The translations under genes and the position numbers were made by a program. Source: Isoetes taiwanensis (lineage: Eukaryota > Streptophyta > Lycopodiopsida > Isoetales > Isoetaceae). From it: a stretch of 64,000 nucleotides of DNA. Positions 1-10,305 of this stretch are shown here, one piece after another. The first letter of the stretch is position 1. Each line of letters opens with the position of its first letter. The stretch is taken from NCBI GenBank assembly GCA_021234155.1, contig JAJEKV010000004.1:17855310-17919309 (forward strand). Reading direction: 5' to 3'. The notes beneath the pieces are model-generated. The model was not told the DNA's origin and did not search any database. It saw only the letters and a program-made list of their open reading frames with translations.

Positions 1-238
1 CACACTGGCCACGATCCGCCCAAGCTTGCGCTTTCATTCAAAAAGAAATGCCCGCAACCCATCCAGACATCAAATATATGATTCTACTATATGCAAAATC
101 GGTAGACAATATAATATATAGAATATACAAATGGCAAATTTGCCGGTACAAAACAAATGGTAAATGAGTCGTCGATCAGACACACGTTGCGTCCACGTTT
201 CTAGTTTGGATTCTTCTTTTTGCTAGTTGGCAGTTCGC

Positions 239-250
239 TTTCCCGCCAAA
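239..250 (+). promoter_or_regulatory. E2F-type site ahead of primase
   Basis: TTTCCCGCCAAA matches the E2F/DP consensus and ends 8 bases before the primase start codon at 259. Replication genes of plants and animals are classic E2F targets, so S-phase control is expected. The match is read directly; binding is inferred. Confidence 0.75.
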
Positions 251-258
251 TTATAGCT

Positions 259-3200
259 ATGCCGGAGCCAATGGAACACGGTAAGTCCCCTAGACGACCA
301 AATTGATTTTCATAGAACAGTGCAAAACGTGAATTCGAGGCCTGATACCGAGTTTTTTGTGGCTATGTAGATGCAATGCAGGTTGATGTTAAAACAGCTC
401 CAGCCGATGATTTCAACCCTGATCTTTTAAAGATCTATTATGGTACTGCCTCTTCCAAAAAAATCTCCTTCTTTGCAGTTTCTAGAGGAGAGGGCTTTAA
501 GCCTGCCATTTAATCTCTACTCAGTCATTTGATTCCATTGGCTTTTGCCACAGTTTTTCTCTTAAGGCCATTGATGTTATCACAGTTTGACGTGCTCTGA
601 TGAAAAATCAATCTTGCAGGAAGGCTTTTTCCAATGGCTGAAATGTACAAGTGGTTATCCTATGGAAATGGTTGGCCTTCGTTCACATTTTAAGAACATA
701 GTTTTGGGTACAGGACTCTTCTAATCAGGCCTACATTTGACTGTGCAGATGGGAAGCATCCTGGATGTGACTCGTCTTTCTTCAGCAGAAGGGAGTTTTC
801 CTTTACACTAGAGCATGATATTTACCTGCGTTATCTGTCATTTCGAGATGTAAATGAGATGGAGACTGCGATATGTGACAAATGCCCCTACAAGATTGAT
901 ATTGGCGCTGTGTATAATGTTGATGTAAGAAATTAGCTAAAAGTTGTTGTAAGGTTTCCCATATCCAGACCATGGCAAAATCTTTATAGAAAAAACAGAT
1001 GCCCTTAAACCCTGTTTACTTGTAATAAAGAACCTGATACCATGAGGACTTAATTAGATAGAATTTCAGCTTTGAGTTAAGTACCACGTTAGGAGGGGGG
1101 CTGTAAAACGAAACTGTCCCAGGACGTCAGAGTGAAAAAGTGATTGCTTAACCTGCTTCTTATTATGGTTGGCAACCTTCAGCTCCCAAGGCAAGTCCAA
1201 CTGATAGACCATATGAGATGAGTTGAAAAGACAATAACATTATAACAGGTATAGTAGATACACTTTAATTTCATCCTCTCAAAACAACCAGGTTTGCTGC
1301 TATGCGTTTCCTTTATTCTGAATTTTGTTCCTAATTTACTCTGAGTATCTGCAGCCTGCCAAACGTTCAACGTATTCTAATACAAGTGGAGACAGGGTAT
1401 TTGCACCTGTGGAAAGGGAACTTGTCTTTGATATTGTAAGAAACATATTGTTGATGCTGTTGTGAAGACATACCTATCAATTAATAATGTCTTTAATATA
1501 TGCAATTGCTTACCAGGACATGACAGATTATGATGACGTCCGAACTTGTTGCAGTGGAGCAGATATTTGCCTGTATTGCTGGCCTTTAATGACTATTGCC
1601 ATTAAAGTTATTGACAGTGGATTGAGAGGTATAAGATCTTGTTAATAGCTTTATACTTTGAAGACTGACAGTACGTGGCTGCAGATGACTTTGGTTTTCA
1701 GCACATAACGTGGGTATATAGTGGGAGAAGAGGTGTGCATTGCTGGGTCTGCGATGTAAGGGCGCGAAGGTTTGTCCCTCATTTGTTTATTTGAAGTTTA
1801 TTTTATAAATATAGCACTTTTTTCCATGGTAGGAGAAATATAGCAAATGGTATTAGATGCTATATGCCAAATGTAGTAGATGGCATGTTTGGAACGCTTG
1901 AATTTTTTCCTCTGACTTAATTGTCTTTGAATCTAGGTTGTCCAATGAACAACGGGCATCCATTGCAGATTATTTTCGTGTCTATAAGGTTCATCACGTT
2001 TAACTCCAAGGGATTGCAATATGCTCTTCAGTTGGTTCAAGTGTTTTGAGTTTTTGTTTGTTTTACAGGGAAATGAAAATAATGCCCGGAAGGTCATGTT
2101 TACTGGAGCTGCACTTCATCCCTCTCTTTCGTACATCTCATACAACTGACATCTTTTTGTAATATGGATTTATCTATAGCAATTTTAACTTTTGTATCTT
2201 TTGCATTTCAGGAGGGCATATCTAGAAGTTTTGAAGGTATACTTTGAAGAGACACTTCTTTCCAGTCAGAATTTGCTACTTTCGGAAGAACATTATGAAA
2301 AAGTTTTGCAAATGATACCCGATGAATGTATGCAACTAATGTTTATGCCAAGTCTTTGTACTTAATGATATTGTGGTTTTATTTCGTCTCGATGGTTTTT
2401 TTAGCTATTGTGAATCAAATGCGTGAAAGGTGGCAAGACCAAAATAAGTCCCACGGAAAAGAGGATCTTAATGATATGAGATGGCGGCAACTGAAACAGA
2501 CGCTGGAAGCCAGTAAAAGGAAGGTACCACAGTTTGGCCAAGTGAGCATTAAATCTTGCTTTATTTTGCAAGTTATTTATGGAACTGGTTTCAGGGACAA
2601 GGTCTACGTCGGTGTGTGGAGGAAATTGTTTTTTCTTATACATATCCAAGGCTCGATATGGAGGTAAATGAGGCTTATTTACAGAAATCTTTGTTATTAT
2701 GCAATCTTTTCATAGAGTTTGCTTGCCATTAGGTTTCCAAGCATATGAACCACTTGCTGAAGTCACCTTTCTGTGTGCACCCTAAAACAGGTATGGTATA
2801 ATGCTGCTGTATGAACTTACTTCAATGCTGTACCATTAATGCAAAGAAATTATATCCAGGTCGTGTCTGTGTACCTATTGATCCACAAACTTGTGAGAAC
2901 TTTGACCCAACAACTGTGCCTACAATTACACAGGTAATAATCTATTGCAACTTCTGGATGTCCATGATTTATCCCTAACTAAGTGTTGCAGCTTGTAGAA
3001 GAACTTAATCGCGAGGCAGTGCTCTCTATGAATGGTCAGAAGGGTAAATAAGAATCTTGTTTGTTTTCTTGCCCCAAAAGTTCTTCACAACTGGACAATG
3101 GTGATATTTTCAGACTGGGAGAAAACATCGTTAGGGAAGTCGGTTCGTTTCTTTCAATCATCTTTTCTCGATCCTCTGCTCAGAGCCAGTAAAGTGAGCA

Positions 3201-3336
3201 TTACTTATGGTTCATGATACATATATTTTATCAGTAGTCTAATATTTGATGGGGTTTATTTTGTCAGGTGCATCTAGAAACATGCCATCAAGCAAAAATT
3301 AAAGAACAAGCAGCAAAACCTAATTACAACTGGTAG
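259..3336 (+). CDS. PRIM1: DNA primase small (catalytic) subunit, 17 exons
   Basis: Catalytic subunit of the DNA polymerase alpha-primase complex, which makes RNA primers in the nucleus. Exons: 259-280, 371-442, 620-670, 749-924, 1355-1435, 1517-1628, 1685-1769, 1937-1988, 2069-2130, 2212-2327, 2405-2541, 2595-2663, 2733-2790, 2860-2933, 2992-3043, 3114-3193, 3268-3336. They join in frame with GT-AG borders to 1368 nt (455 aa plus TAG), normal for the family. Visible motifs are the acidic DYDD (residues 138-141), the zinc-type cysteines in [11 protein letters not shown] (145-155), the diagnostic [12 protein letters not shown] (184-195) and YPRLD with the third catalytic Asp (about 343). There are no frameshifts. 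The start at 259 gives MPEPMEHD and follows the E2F site. The gene stands alone on this strand. The symbol follows the animal name; I am confident of the family. Confidence 0.96.
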
Positions 3337-4734
3337 TTGCAATTAATATTAAGGTCTGCAACCTTTCTTGTCACTTCATTTGGCTACTGGTGATTTGAGA
3401 AAACGCATTATGAATGTCACAAGATGCCCTAGAAAGTCCATTAACTGCATGCCTTGTAGCAGGGCTGGAAGAATTTTAGGTGGTTCATTGGGCGAAGGCA
3501 GTAATACATTGCTTATCATAGTTCTTTCCTTCCTATTCTTTAAACAAGGTGGAACTTAATTGATCCAATTGACATGTAAAGAGGCTTCCATTTAAAGCAA
3601 AAACACTAATCTGTGTACTATACCTAAGCTTTCTTGGTGCTCTGGTTTTTTGGGTTGACCGTATTTTTTTTTCAGTGCATGTTTTTTTTTTCGTGCATGA
3701 ACATTCATTAAACACAATCAAAAAGTATATCTAGGTATATATCGGTATATTTCAGAGGGTAAGCCACAAGTAGGTCCTTAATTGGATTCTTAATATGTGA
3801 GCATGATAGTCAAACATATGTAATTATATCTCCCTCTATCCATTTATGCTCACTCAACAAGTGCTCAAATTGATTCTTAATATGTCAACAAAATAGTCAA
3901 ACATATGAATGTCTCAATTAGGTCGACAGTTGCTAACATATGAATGCATTTATGCTAACACAAATAAACTGGTCAAACATATGAATGAGATTTCTGGTCA
4001 GTCTTTGCCCATAGGTGCATTTATGCCAACACCAAGGTAAGGTATGTGAGCACTTTTAAGAAGCGCAGTCCTTGTTTAACATGTCGAATTCTACTTTTTG
4101 GGTATTATATATTTTGTGTTTTATGTCTTACAACAAAGTAAGGTAATGTAAGCGTTGTTATTTTGCTTTCCCAACTTGGTTATGTCTTTAGCAACATACT
4201 CACGTTTATAACTAACTAAGGTGTATTTTTATAAATGAAGCAACCCAAAGAACAAACTCTCAAAGCAACACCTCAATGGGCTTATTACACACATCCTTGA
4301 GTATAAGAATGTACCTTCTCCCTTATCTGGTTAGCAGCATACTCTTCTTCAGGCTAGAATTGGACATAGACTAGAAGAAAATTTATAGAATGGACACATG
4401 TTGGATATCACACTCAACATCCACAAAGTCATAGATCTGATATACAACTTCAATTGGGTGTTAACAATTCAGCAACCATCAATTCAGCAGAGGCACAGGA
4501 AAAACGGACAACATGTCAATAAGATTAATAAAATTTAGGATCTTAGTCTATTCCCCCCATACTTAAAGAAGCAGCTTCTGTAACTGGCTACTATTATAGA
4601 TGCCTCATGGCACCGGAGTTTCTTGCCCTTGTCAATGCAGGGAAGTTGGAGCCCATTGCTTCGTATTTTTAGAATGGAAAGAGGGCAAGTCCAAACATAC
4701 CATCGGATGATTCAAACCTCTGTTTCTGCGGAGT
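3337..4734. other. Primase 3' flank, no gene seen
   Basis: AT-rich sequence with no coding region I can support. It should hold the primase 3'UTR. A short run of similar phrases around AACATATGAATG occurs at 3810-4000 and looks like degenerate local repetition. Confidence 0.5.
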
Positions 4735-5222
4735 TCATATGTAGCAAAATAACAGAGGATTCCAGGGGGATTTGATATGGATATAATACCTGAAACTATA
4801 GACCATATCCCTAAACTAATCCAATGGGGTGTAAAAAAAAAAAACATTGATTTAAGATAAAAAAAATAATCACGTTAGCTCACTAGTTAGATTGGGTAAA
4901 GTAGCCTTATTAAAACATTGAGTTATTTTGGTAGAGGTTCGAGCCCCCATATTTCAAATTCTAAAACCTTAAGCGAAGTTGTATAGAGGCTCGATATACC
5001 ATCAAATCATTAGGCAAACTCGTATTTGACATCTCAAAATCATAGGTGCCTCCAGTTATAAATGAGTATAAGCGAAATGAGAGGTGCCCAGAGGCTTCAA
5101 CATACGGTCTGGACATAGGATCGACGGATCTGACGACTGTGGTAGTCCAGGGTGCACCTCGTTAGAATATGTAGCAAAATAACAGGGGGTTCTAAGGGAA
5201 TTTGATATGGTTATAATTCTCG
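4735..5222 (+). repeat. tRNA-headed SINE-like repeat unit, copy 1
   Basis: A unit of about 435 bp bounded by two copies of an ATATGTAGCAAAATAACAG block (4735 and 5168). Inside is a tRNA-like pol III promoter: an A-box region GTTAGCTCACTAGTTAG at 4874-4890 and a B box GGTTCGAGCCC at 4936-4946, about 60 bp apart. Related copies are at 28370-28760 (B box decayed) and 56120-56920 (two B boxes). The flanking block could instead be the edge of a tandem unit. Confidence 0.6.
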
Positions 5223-5414
5223 AATAAGGGCTCACATGAAAACAGACAAAAGCTCCCTAGCTAGGTTTTTCATTCATCTCAGCAGTTTTTCTACAATGGT
5301 ATAGAGTGGTTAGCTCCACATCGCAAGCTACCCAAAAAATGAAAAACATAGGGAATATCTAGTTATAACACCTGGACCCCAAATAAAATTGTGTGTTACA
5401 GATGCTGGCTAGTG

Positions 5415-5500
5415 TACTTGCCTAGAGCTTATCGCCGGGATTAAAAAACCCCGCCCTTTTGGGTTTTCGAGGAAAAACCCTAACGATAAAATCTCGGCAA
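5415..5500 (+). repeat. Dispersed repeat shared with 34590-34660
   Basis: The phrase AAACCCCGCC..GGGTTTTC..GAAAAACC with ..CTCG(G/T)CAAG is found again, diverged, at 34598-34660. No coding potential seen. Class unknown. Confidence 0.4.
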
Positions 5501-5762
5501 GGGGCTTGGACAATGCAAGGCTGCTAAACGTTCCTACAAAAAAAACCCATGCTCCAAAGAGAATACCGAAGTTGCGCATCACCCTTGGACCTGCACATCA
5601 CCAACAAAAAAACCAATAGAGAAAAATCTCGAAAAGCGAGGGGCTGGTCACGCGTGCCACGCGACAAAAAACAACATTTACAATAATATACACAATAAAG
5701 GAGGGTGGGTGGAAGTCAAGGAAACTGCTGAGAGAGGAAAAAACGCCAATGAGAAGTCGATG

Positions 5763-5935
5763 AAGAACCTGCAAGAAATAGCGATCCCCAAACAAACCAG
5801 AGCCCCAGAAAATGCATGCAATGCATGCAGAGATGCATGCTCGCCCATTCGAGAATACCGATCCGATGGCTCGGATCGATGGCATTCTCGAATAAGGGCT
5901 CGCATAAAAACAGACAAAAGTTCCCAACAAAAAGA
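5763..5935 (+). repeat. Dispersed repeat block with (ATGC)-rich palindromes
   Basis: Bases 5763-5890 recur almost unchanged at 28229-28362, including GCATGCAATGCATGC and GATCCGATGGCTCGGATCG, both partly self-complementary. The following phrase (TCTCGAATAAGGGCTC) recurs at 5217-5250. In both places the block lies beside the SINE-like unit and the poly-A-linked repeat, so it is probably one composite element. Confidence 0.55.
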
Positions 5936-6139
5936 GAACTTCCTTATGAAAATGAGATCGATGCCGAAGGTTCAAGGATGGCCAAAAAAGGGACAAGATC
6001 GGGGAAGAAGATATCACAACATGGAAAAAGACGTCAATCTGGCAAACGAAGCAGGGAGAAGCCCCTCCCCTGCCTGGTAATTAAAGAGAGTCAAGGGAAC
6101 TGCAGAGAGAGGAGAAAACGTCGATGAGAAATCGATGAA

Positions 6140-6190
6140 AAGTCGTATTTAATTAAAGTGGGACTCATTCCATTTCCATTTTTTTTCGGA
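6140..6190 (-). repeat. Poly-A-linked dispersed repeat, copy 1
   Basis: On the minus strand an A-rich run leads into GAGTCCCACTTTAATTAAA then TACGACTT. The same order occurs on the plus strand at 28140-28228 and 63080-63155. Three copies with the same poly-A-then-core order suggest a retroposed family or the edge of the neighbouring composite element. Confidence 0.5.
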
Positions 6191-6496
6191 ACCCTGTTAA
6201 TTTACATAAAAAGGAGCACCCCGACCCGAAAACTATCCTTAATTCGAATTTTTGTCTAGAACTCTGCATCCAAGCTTTCCTCCAGTTTTCCCTGGTTAGC
6301 GAGTCGAGAACAAGAACAATGCAACTGAAACAAAGGAAATTCATTAAAGATTGAAACCAAAGATCTAGTTGAAAAAGAATTTTTATTAATAAATTGAATA
6401 GGTACAATGTATTTTACATCGGACGCAGAGACCATGGCGGTCTTGCTGTCACTACAGTTACATCATCTTGGTAGGTGGTCCACCTTAGGGGATTAA

Positions 6497-6914
6497 CTAG
6501 CGGCGCTTCTTCACGCCGACTGTAAGCTTGGGGGCAACCTGAAGAGTGTGGAATGCCTCACGTGGAGGTGCCTCTGGAGCTACCGGCCGACCCGTCCACC
6601 CGACTTCTCCACTGGCCTCCCGCAGCCTTTCATCGAATATGCTCCTTCCCCAACCTCCGTGGATGTTATGCAATGCTTGCAAGATGCTTTGTGCTTCCTG
6701 GACTGACTCAAATTTCTTCGCGTGTTCTTTATCCCCAGGGTGTGCATGGCGTCTGAATTCACGAGCAACCTTATCCCAAAGGCCGGGCAAGAGTGTAGCG
6801 TGACCCGGATCTGTGCCAGAACGGTATTTCTTCCGCCTTGAGTGGGATCTGTGCCGCCTGGAGCGGTCTCTGTGATGCCTGAGCGGGATCTGTGCTGGTG
6901 TCGGATCTGTGCCT
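6497..6914 (-). CDS. RS-rich / J-domain-like exon, possible 3' exon of gene A
   Basis: An open frame begins after a strong acceptor (CTTGCTCTAG) at about 6915 and ends at 6497. It starts with a His/Arg/Ser-rich stretch (HHRDRSRRHRSHSRRKKYRS), then HAHPGDKEHAKKF followed by ESVQEAQSIL, which resembles helices II-III of a J domain with the HPD motif changed to HPG, and ends in VKKRR, a likely nuclear signal. It lies 490 bp beyond the gene A stop at 7404, with two class I palindromes between. It may be an alternative last exon or a separate captured fragment; no donor joining it to A is clear. Confidence 0.4.
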
Positions 6915-7153
6915 GAACCACCTAGAGCAAGGAGAGTCTATGATTAACAATTACAGTGCCATTAGTCAAAACGAAGAAAAGAATGTTGAAATCAAATTAC
7001 AATGGAGAACATCATACAACTGCATCCAATGACGTGGGAAGTAGTGTGTTTCTCGACTCGGATAAGTGAAAGTACAACCATTCTCATTAGAATATGGTTG
7101 CATCCAATCACACACGGAAGCATACAAATGGTTTCGTCAACGAGACAACCAGT

Positions 7154-7297
7154 GCCTTTCTCGACTCGCGAGTCGAGAAAGGCCCAGGAAACGCAATGTA
7201 CAACCATTATCATAGTAGATTGTCAGTCACACAATCAAACATACAAATGGTCTCATCAACAGGACAAGCATGCCTTTCTCGACTCGTGAGTCGAGAA
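7154..7297. repeat. Class I palindromes downstream of gene A
   Basis: Two near-perfect copies of TTCTCGACTCG/CGAGTCGAGAA lie at 7158-7179 (arms extended to 7154-7183) and 7276-7297, with a half site near 7050. The flanking text (CACACAATCAAACATACAAATGGT) is itself repeated, so they sit in a small tandem duplication of about 115 bp. Confidence 0.85.
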
Positions 7298-7403
7298 AGC
7301 CAGTGAAAACTCAATATACAAGTATATTCATTGCAAAATGTTTAATACATTTGTTCACGTTTCTTTACAATATTCACACAATTTGACTATCTGAAAGCAG
7401 AGG

Positions 7404-8246
7404 TCACTCTTCTTGATCACCAAAATATTTGCCGTCCATAGCTTTCATGATCGCCTTGCTCTTTGGATCGGGTTCCGTGAGGCTCGGATAGTTCCTAATC
7501 ACATCGGCGACAAGAATGGCAAAGAGGGATTCCGCCAAGACAGGACAAAGTATGAAGGACAATCCGTCTCATACTCTTCAGGTCGATATGCCTTAGCAAG
7601 GATTGTATTTTGCGAGTTATGATAGCACTTGTAGGCGGAGTCGTCTATGATCAGCGTGTTGTGTTTGCCATAGTCCGGGAATTGCTCATAAACCCTGTCC
7701 AGCCTTTTCACCATAATAGGCTTCCCCTTTGTGATGGCTGGATCGAGGTCCGACACATGCTCGACCCCTTCGTTTCCCCAAACGAACTTGAACTTCAAAA
7801 CTGGAAGGCCAAGAACACTAAGAACATTGACAATATTTTTCTTTGCCATACAAGACCATATGCCCACTTCGAATCCCCGTTCCAGGCACCATTCAACAAT
7901 TTCCTTTGCTCTAGGCCTCGGATACACTATTTTATGCTCCGTTTTCGTCGGGATCTGCGAGGTGTTAAGCTCGGGGACGTCTTTATCATGGTATACTGCA
8001 GCTAATACCCCATTGACGTCAAATATTACAAGCTTGGCGGGACCAGCTGGATCCCAGTTGGAGTCTGGCTCTGACCATATTTCCGGTTCATCGGGATCCA
8101 TATGCGGGATCATTATCTTTTCAGGTCCTTTCTGGCTGTGAGCAGTGTCTTGCTCTGGATTGTTCTTGGGGAGTGCATTGTCCTCCTCGCGACGTGAACC
8201 GCCGCTAGATATTGTCAATGATCCGGAGTCGTTGACATGGAACTCC
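7404..8246 (-). CDS. FCP1/NIF-like HAD phosphatase domain (last exon of gene A)
   Basis: Joins upstream by the intron 8384-8247 (LRL then R/EFHVNDSG). After an acidic linker and EIWSEPDSNWDP comes KLVIFDVNGVL, the HAD motif I of the FCP1 group in a form where the second Asp (general acid) is Asn. GIWSCM is motif II, GKPIMVKRL supplies the Lys, and LIIDDSAYK is motif III. The first Asp, needed as nucleophile, is present. The reading frame slips at about 7541 (a CTG on the coding strand) and then continues LFAILVADVIRNYP to a TGA at 7406-7404. The paralogue at 60.4 kb continues in the same way, so the tail is genuine. Likely partner class: CTD-like phosphoprotein; activity uncertain. Confidence 0.72.
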
Positions 8247-8282
8247 CTGAAATGATGACATCTGTGAGAAAGGAAACGAGTT

Positions 8283-8358
8283 TTCTCGACTCGCGAGTCG
8301 AGAATAAAAAGAAAAAGTATTGAAAGGAAACGAGTTTTCTCGACTCGCGAGTCGAGAA
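8283..8358. repeat. Two class I palindromes inside gene A intron
   Basis: Perfect 22-bp palindromes at 8283-8304 and 8337-8358 inside the 138-bp intron 8384-8247. Each is flanked by the same AAAGGAAACGAGTT phrase, so they form a direct repeat of 54 bp. Confidence 0.9.
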
Positions 8359-10074
8359 ACACCGATAGAGCAAAGTAAACTCACCTCAATCTCAGGTTTT
8401 CAAGAATGTTGTCGGCAGCATTCTGGTCTAAACCTTCGACATTATCGTCTCCGTCAGCTTTGTCTCCCTCGCTCCCAGGTTTGTCTTCGTCCTCGTCGTC
8501 TTTACTGCTGCCATTTGTCTTCCTCCCCTTGAAATGCTCATGAAGCAGATCTAGGTATGACCGAATGGTTTCAACCATGTCCTTATTTCCAACCACAGAT
8601 ATAGGTTTCATTCCATAAAGCATAGCCCCCTGAGAGAACAGACCATTCATGTACCACTCGCATACAATTTGATCTTCCTCGACCAAGCTGGTTATGAAGT
8701 ACTTGATAACTCTTGGCCGGATAGGAATTCTATGTATAGGACCTGTCGCACCATCTTTGCTGACTTTGTCCATCGATGGCACATCCTCCATAAATCTGCC
8801 GCCCTTCCAGGGTTCCATCTGCTCTTGAGAGATCATGAACCTGTCGAGATAATGATGTTCGCTAGACCACCACTTATCCAGGTCTATAGCCGATCTTGAA
8901 ATCAAAACCAAAACTATATTGGCAAAGCTTGGTGCCTTCGGCAAGCCAAGTCTACACTCATGTTCAAGTTCGTATATGGAGTACATGATATTGTTGGTGA
9001 AGTTAATATCAGCTGCCCATTGGGAGACAACAGTTGTCTGATTGCCCGGCATGCAAAAGACAAGAAAACTGAAAGTATCCGTCGGTCATGTCCGACACCG
9101 CCTCTTGTACCAATTTGCTCTATGTCGACTTTGTCATAAAAAGGGTGGGGTCTTCGATCATATTGATGGCAAATAGTGCCACGGGTCCAAAAGGTTCGGA
9201 CCACCAAATCCCTTGTGCCCCAAAGTTACCAGAAATGGAGGGGAGCTATCATCGGCCTTAAATGGGACCACCCGAATCCAAGCTTCCTCTTCGAATTGCC
9301 ATTGCACGCTCGGGGAAGGGAAGGGTTTTGGCGTTACGCTTTAGCTTGGTGTTGATGTAGGGTTGACATAGGCGGTTCAATTCCTTCATGTCTTCCTCAT
9401 CAAGGCCAGCCTTTTTCCTTGTAATAATCAAATTCATGGTATTCATTAGATGCAACGTTGCGAAACTTCGTGATGCCTTCTTCTAACGCCGCCGTCTCTT
9501 TTTAGGATGTGGCATAATCCTTTAAGCGTCCCGCATTTTAGAACTCCTAGTCTTCCTTAGCAGGATTGTTCCATCCAAGATTCTGCCTTGTAGGTCAAGC
9601 GTTTCTTTGTCCGTCAGGCCCTGTATCCTTTTCATGAACTGCTTGTCGAACAACTTGGGGTCCGGCCTGCTTGGAAATTCTCCATTGTTGTCCTTCAGCT
9701 TGCCTCTTGTCCATTGAGCCCATATCTCAGTCCATTTCTCCCAGACCGCCTCAGTGCTAAGAATGAGGTCATATTGGTCTGAGAGAGACTCCCTGCCCTT
9801 CCTTGGTGTTCTCTTCTTCTTCTCCTCTTCATCCTCTCCCTCATCATCTTCCTGGCCCTCCAGCAGAACATATCTGCAGAGTTTCTCAAAGGTCTTCCAC
9901 TTATCCGAGGGAGCCCTGTTTCCTTTAGGACGCTGAGGACAACCCAATGCTTTCCACTTGTTCTTTGCGGCGTGTATGATCTGGTCGATCACGGGCCTGC
10001 ATTCAGTCAATGTCCCAATGTCAGAGCATGAAAGTATCTACAAACACCCAAGGTAAACACTAAATAGTAGCCCC

Positions 10075-10305
10075 GAAGTAGAAGAAAATTAGACATTCAA
10101 GGGACTTTCTCGACTCGCGAGTCGAGAAAGTCCCTTGAATGTCTAATTTTCTTTTACTTCTTCTATTTTCGACTTCGAGAAGTCGAAAAGCTCGCATCCT
10201 TTGATTTTACGTGTTCCCGGCTTTCTCTGACTTCATGAAGTCGAAACCCCCCTGATAATCGGAAATGTTAGGATGGTAGGGCTTTCGACTTCGCGAGTCG
10301 AGAAT
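10075..10305. repeat. Class I palindrome cluster in gene A intron, with an 86-bp extended palindrome
   Basis: Lies inside intron 10328-10038. The class I core at 10107-10128 is the centre of an inverted duplication running from 10075 to 10160 with one mismatched pair. Variants follow: TTTTCGACTTC/GAGAAGTCGAAAA (10167-10190), GACTTC/ATGAAGTC (10224-10247) and CGACTTCGCGAGTCGAGAA (about 10284-10304). Confidence 0.9.

Noticed and set aside
4875-4950. Functional tRNA gene
   Set aside because: A and B boxes are present but no cloverleaf or anticodon arm forms; it belongs to a repeated SINE-like unit.
5598-6127. Overlapping 100-140 codon frames on both strands
   Set aside because: They lie in a dispersed repeat and have no domain; chance frames in purine-rich DNA.
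8247-8362. N-terminal extension of the FCP1-like frame (FLDSRVEK..)
   Set aside because: It reads through the palindromic intron. The acceptor at 8247 and the in-frame join to the upstream exon explain the real structure.
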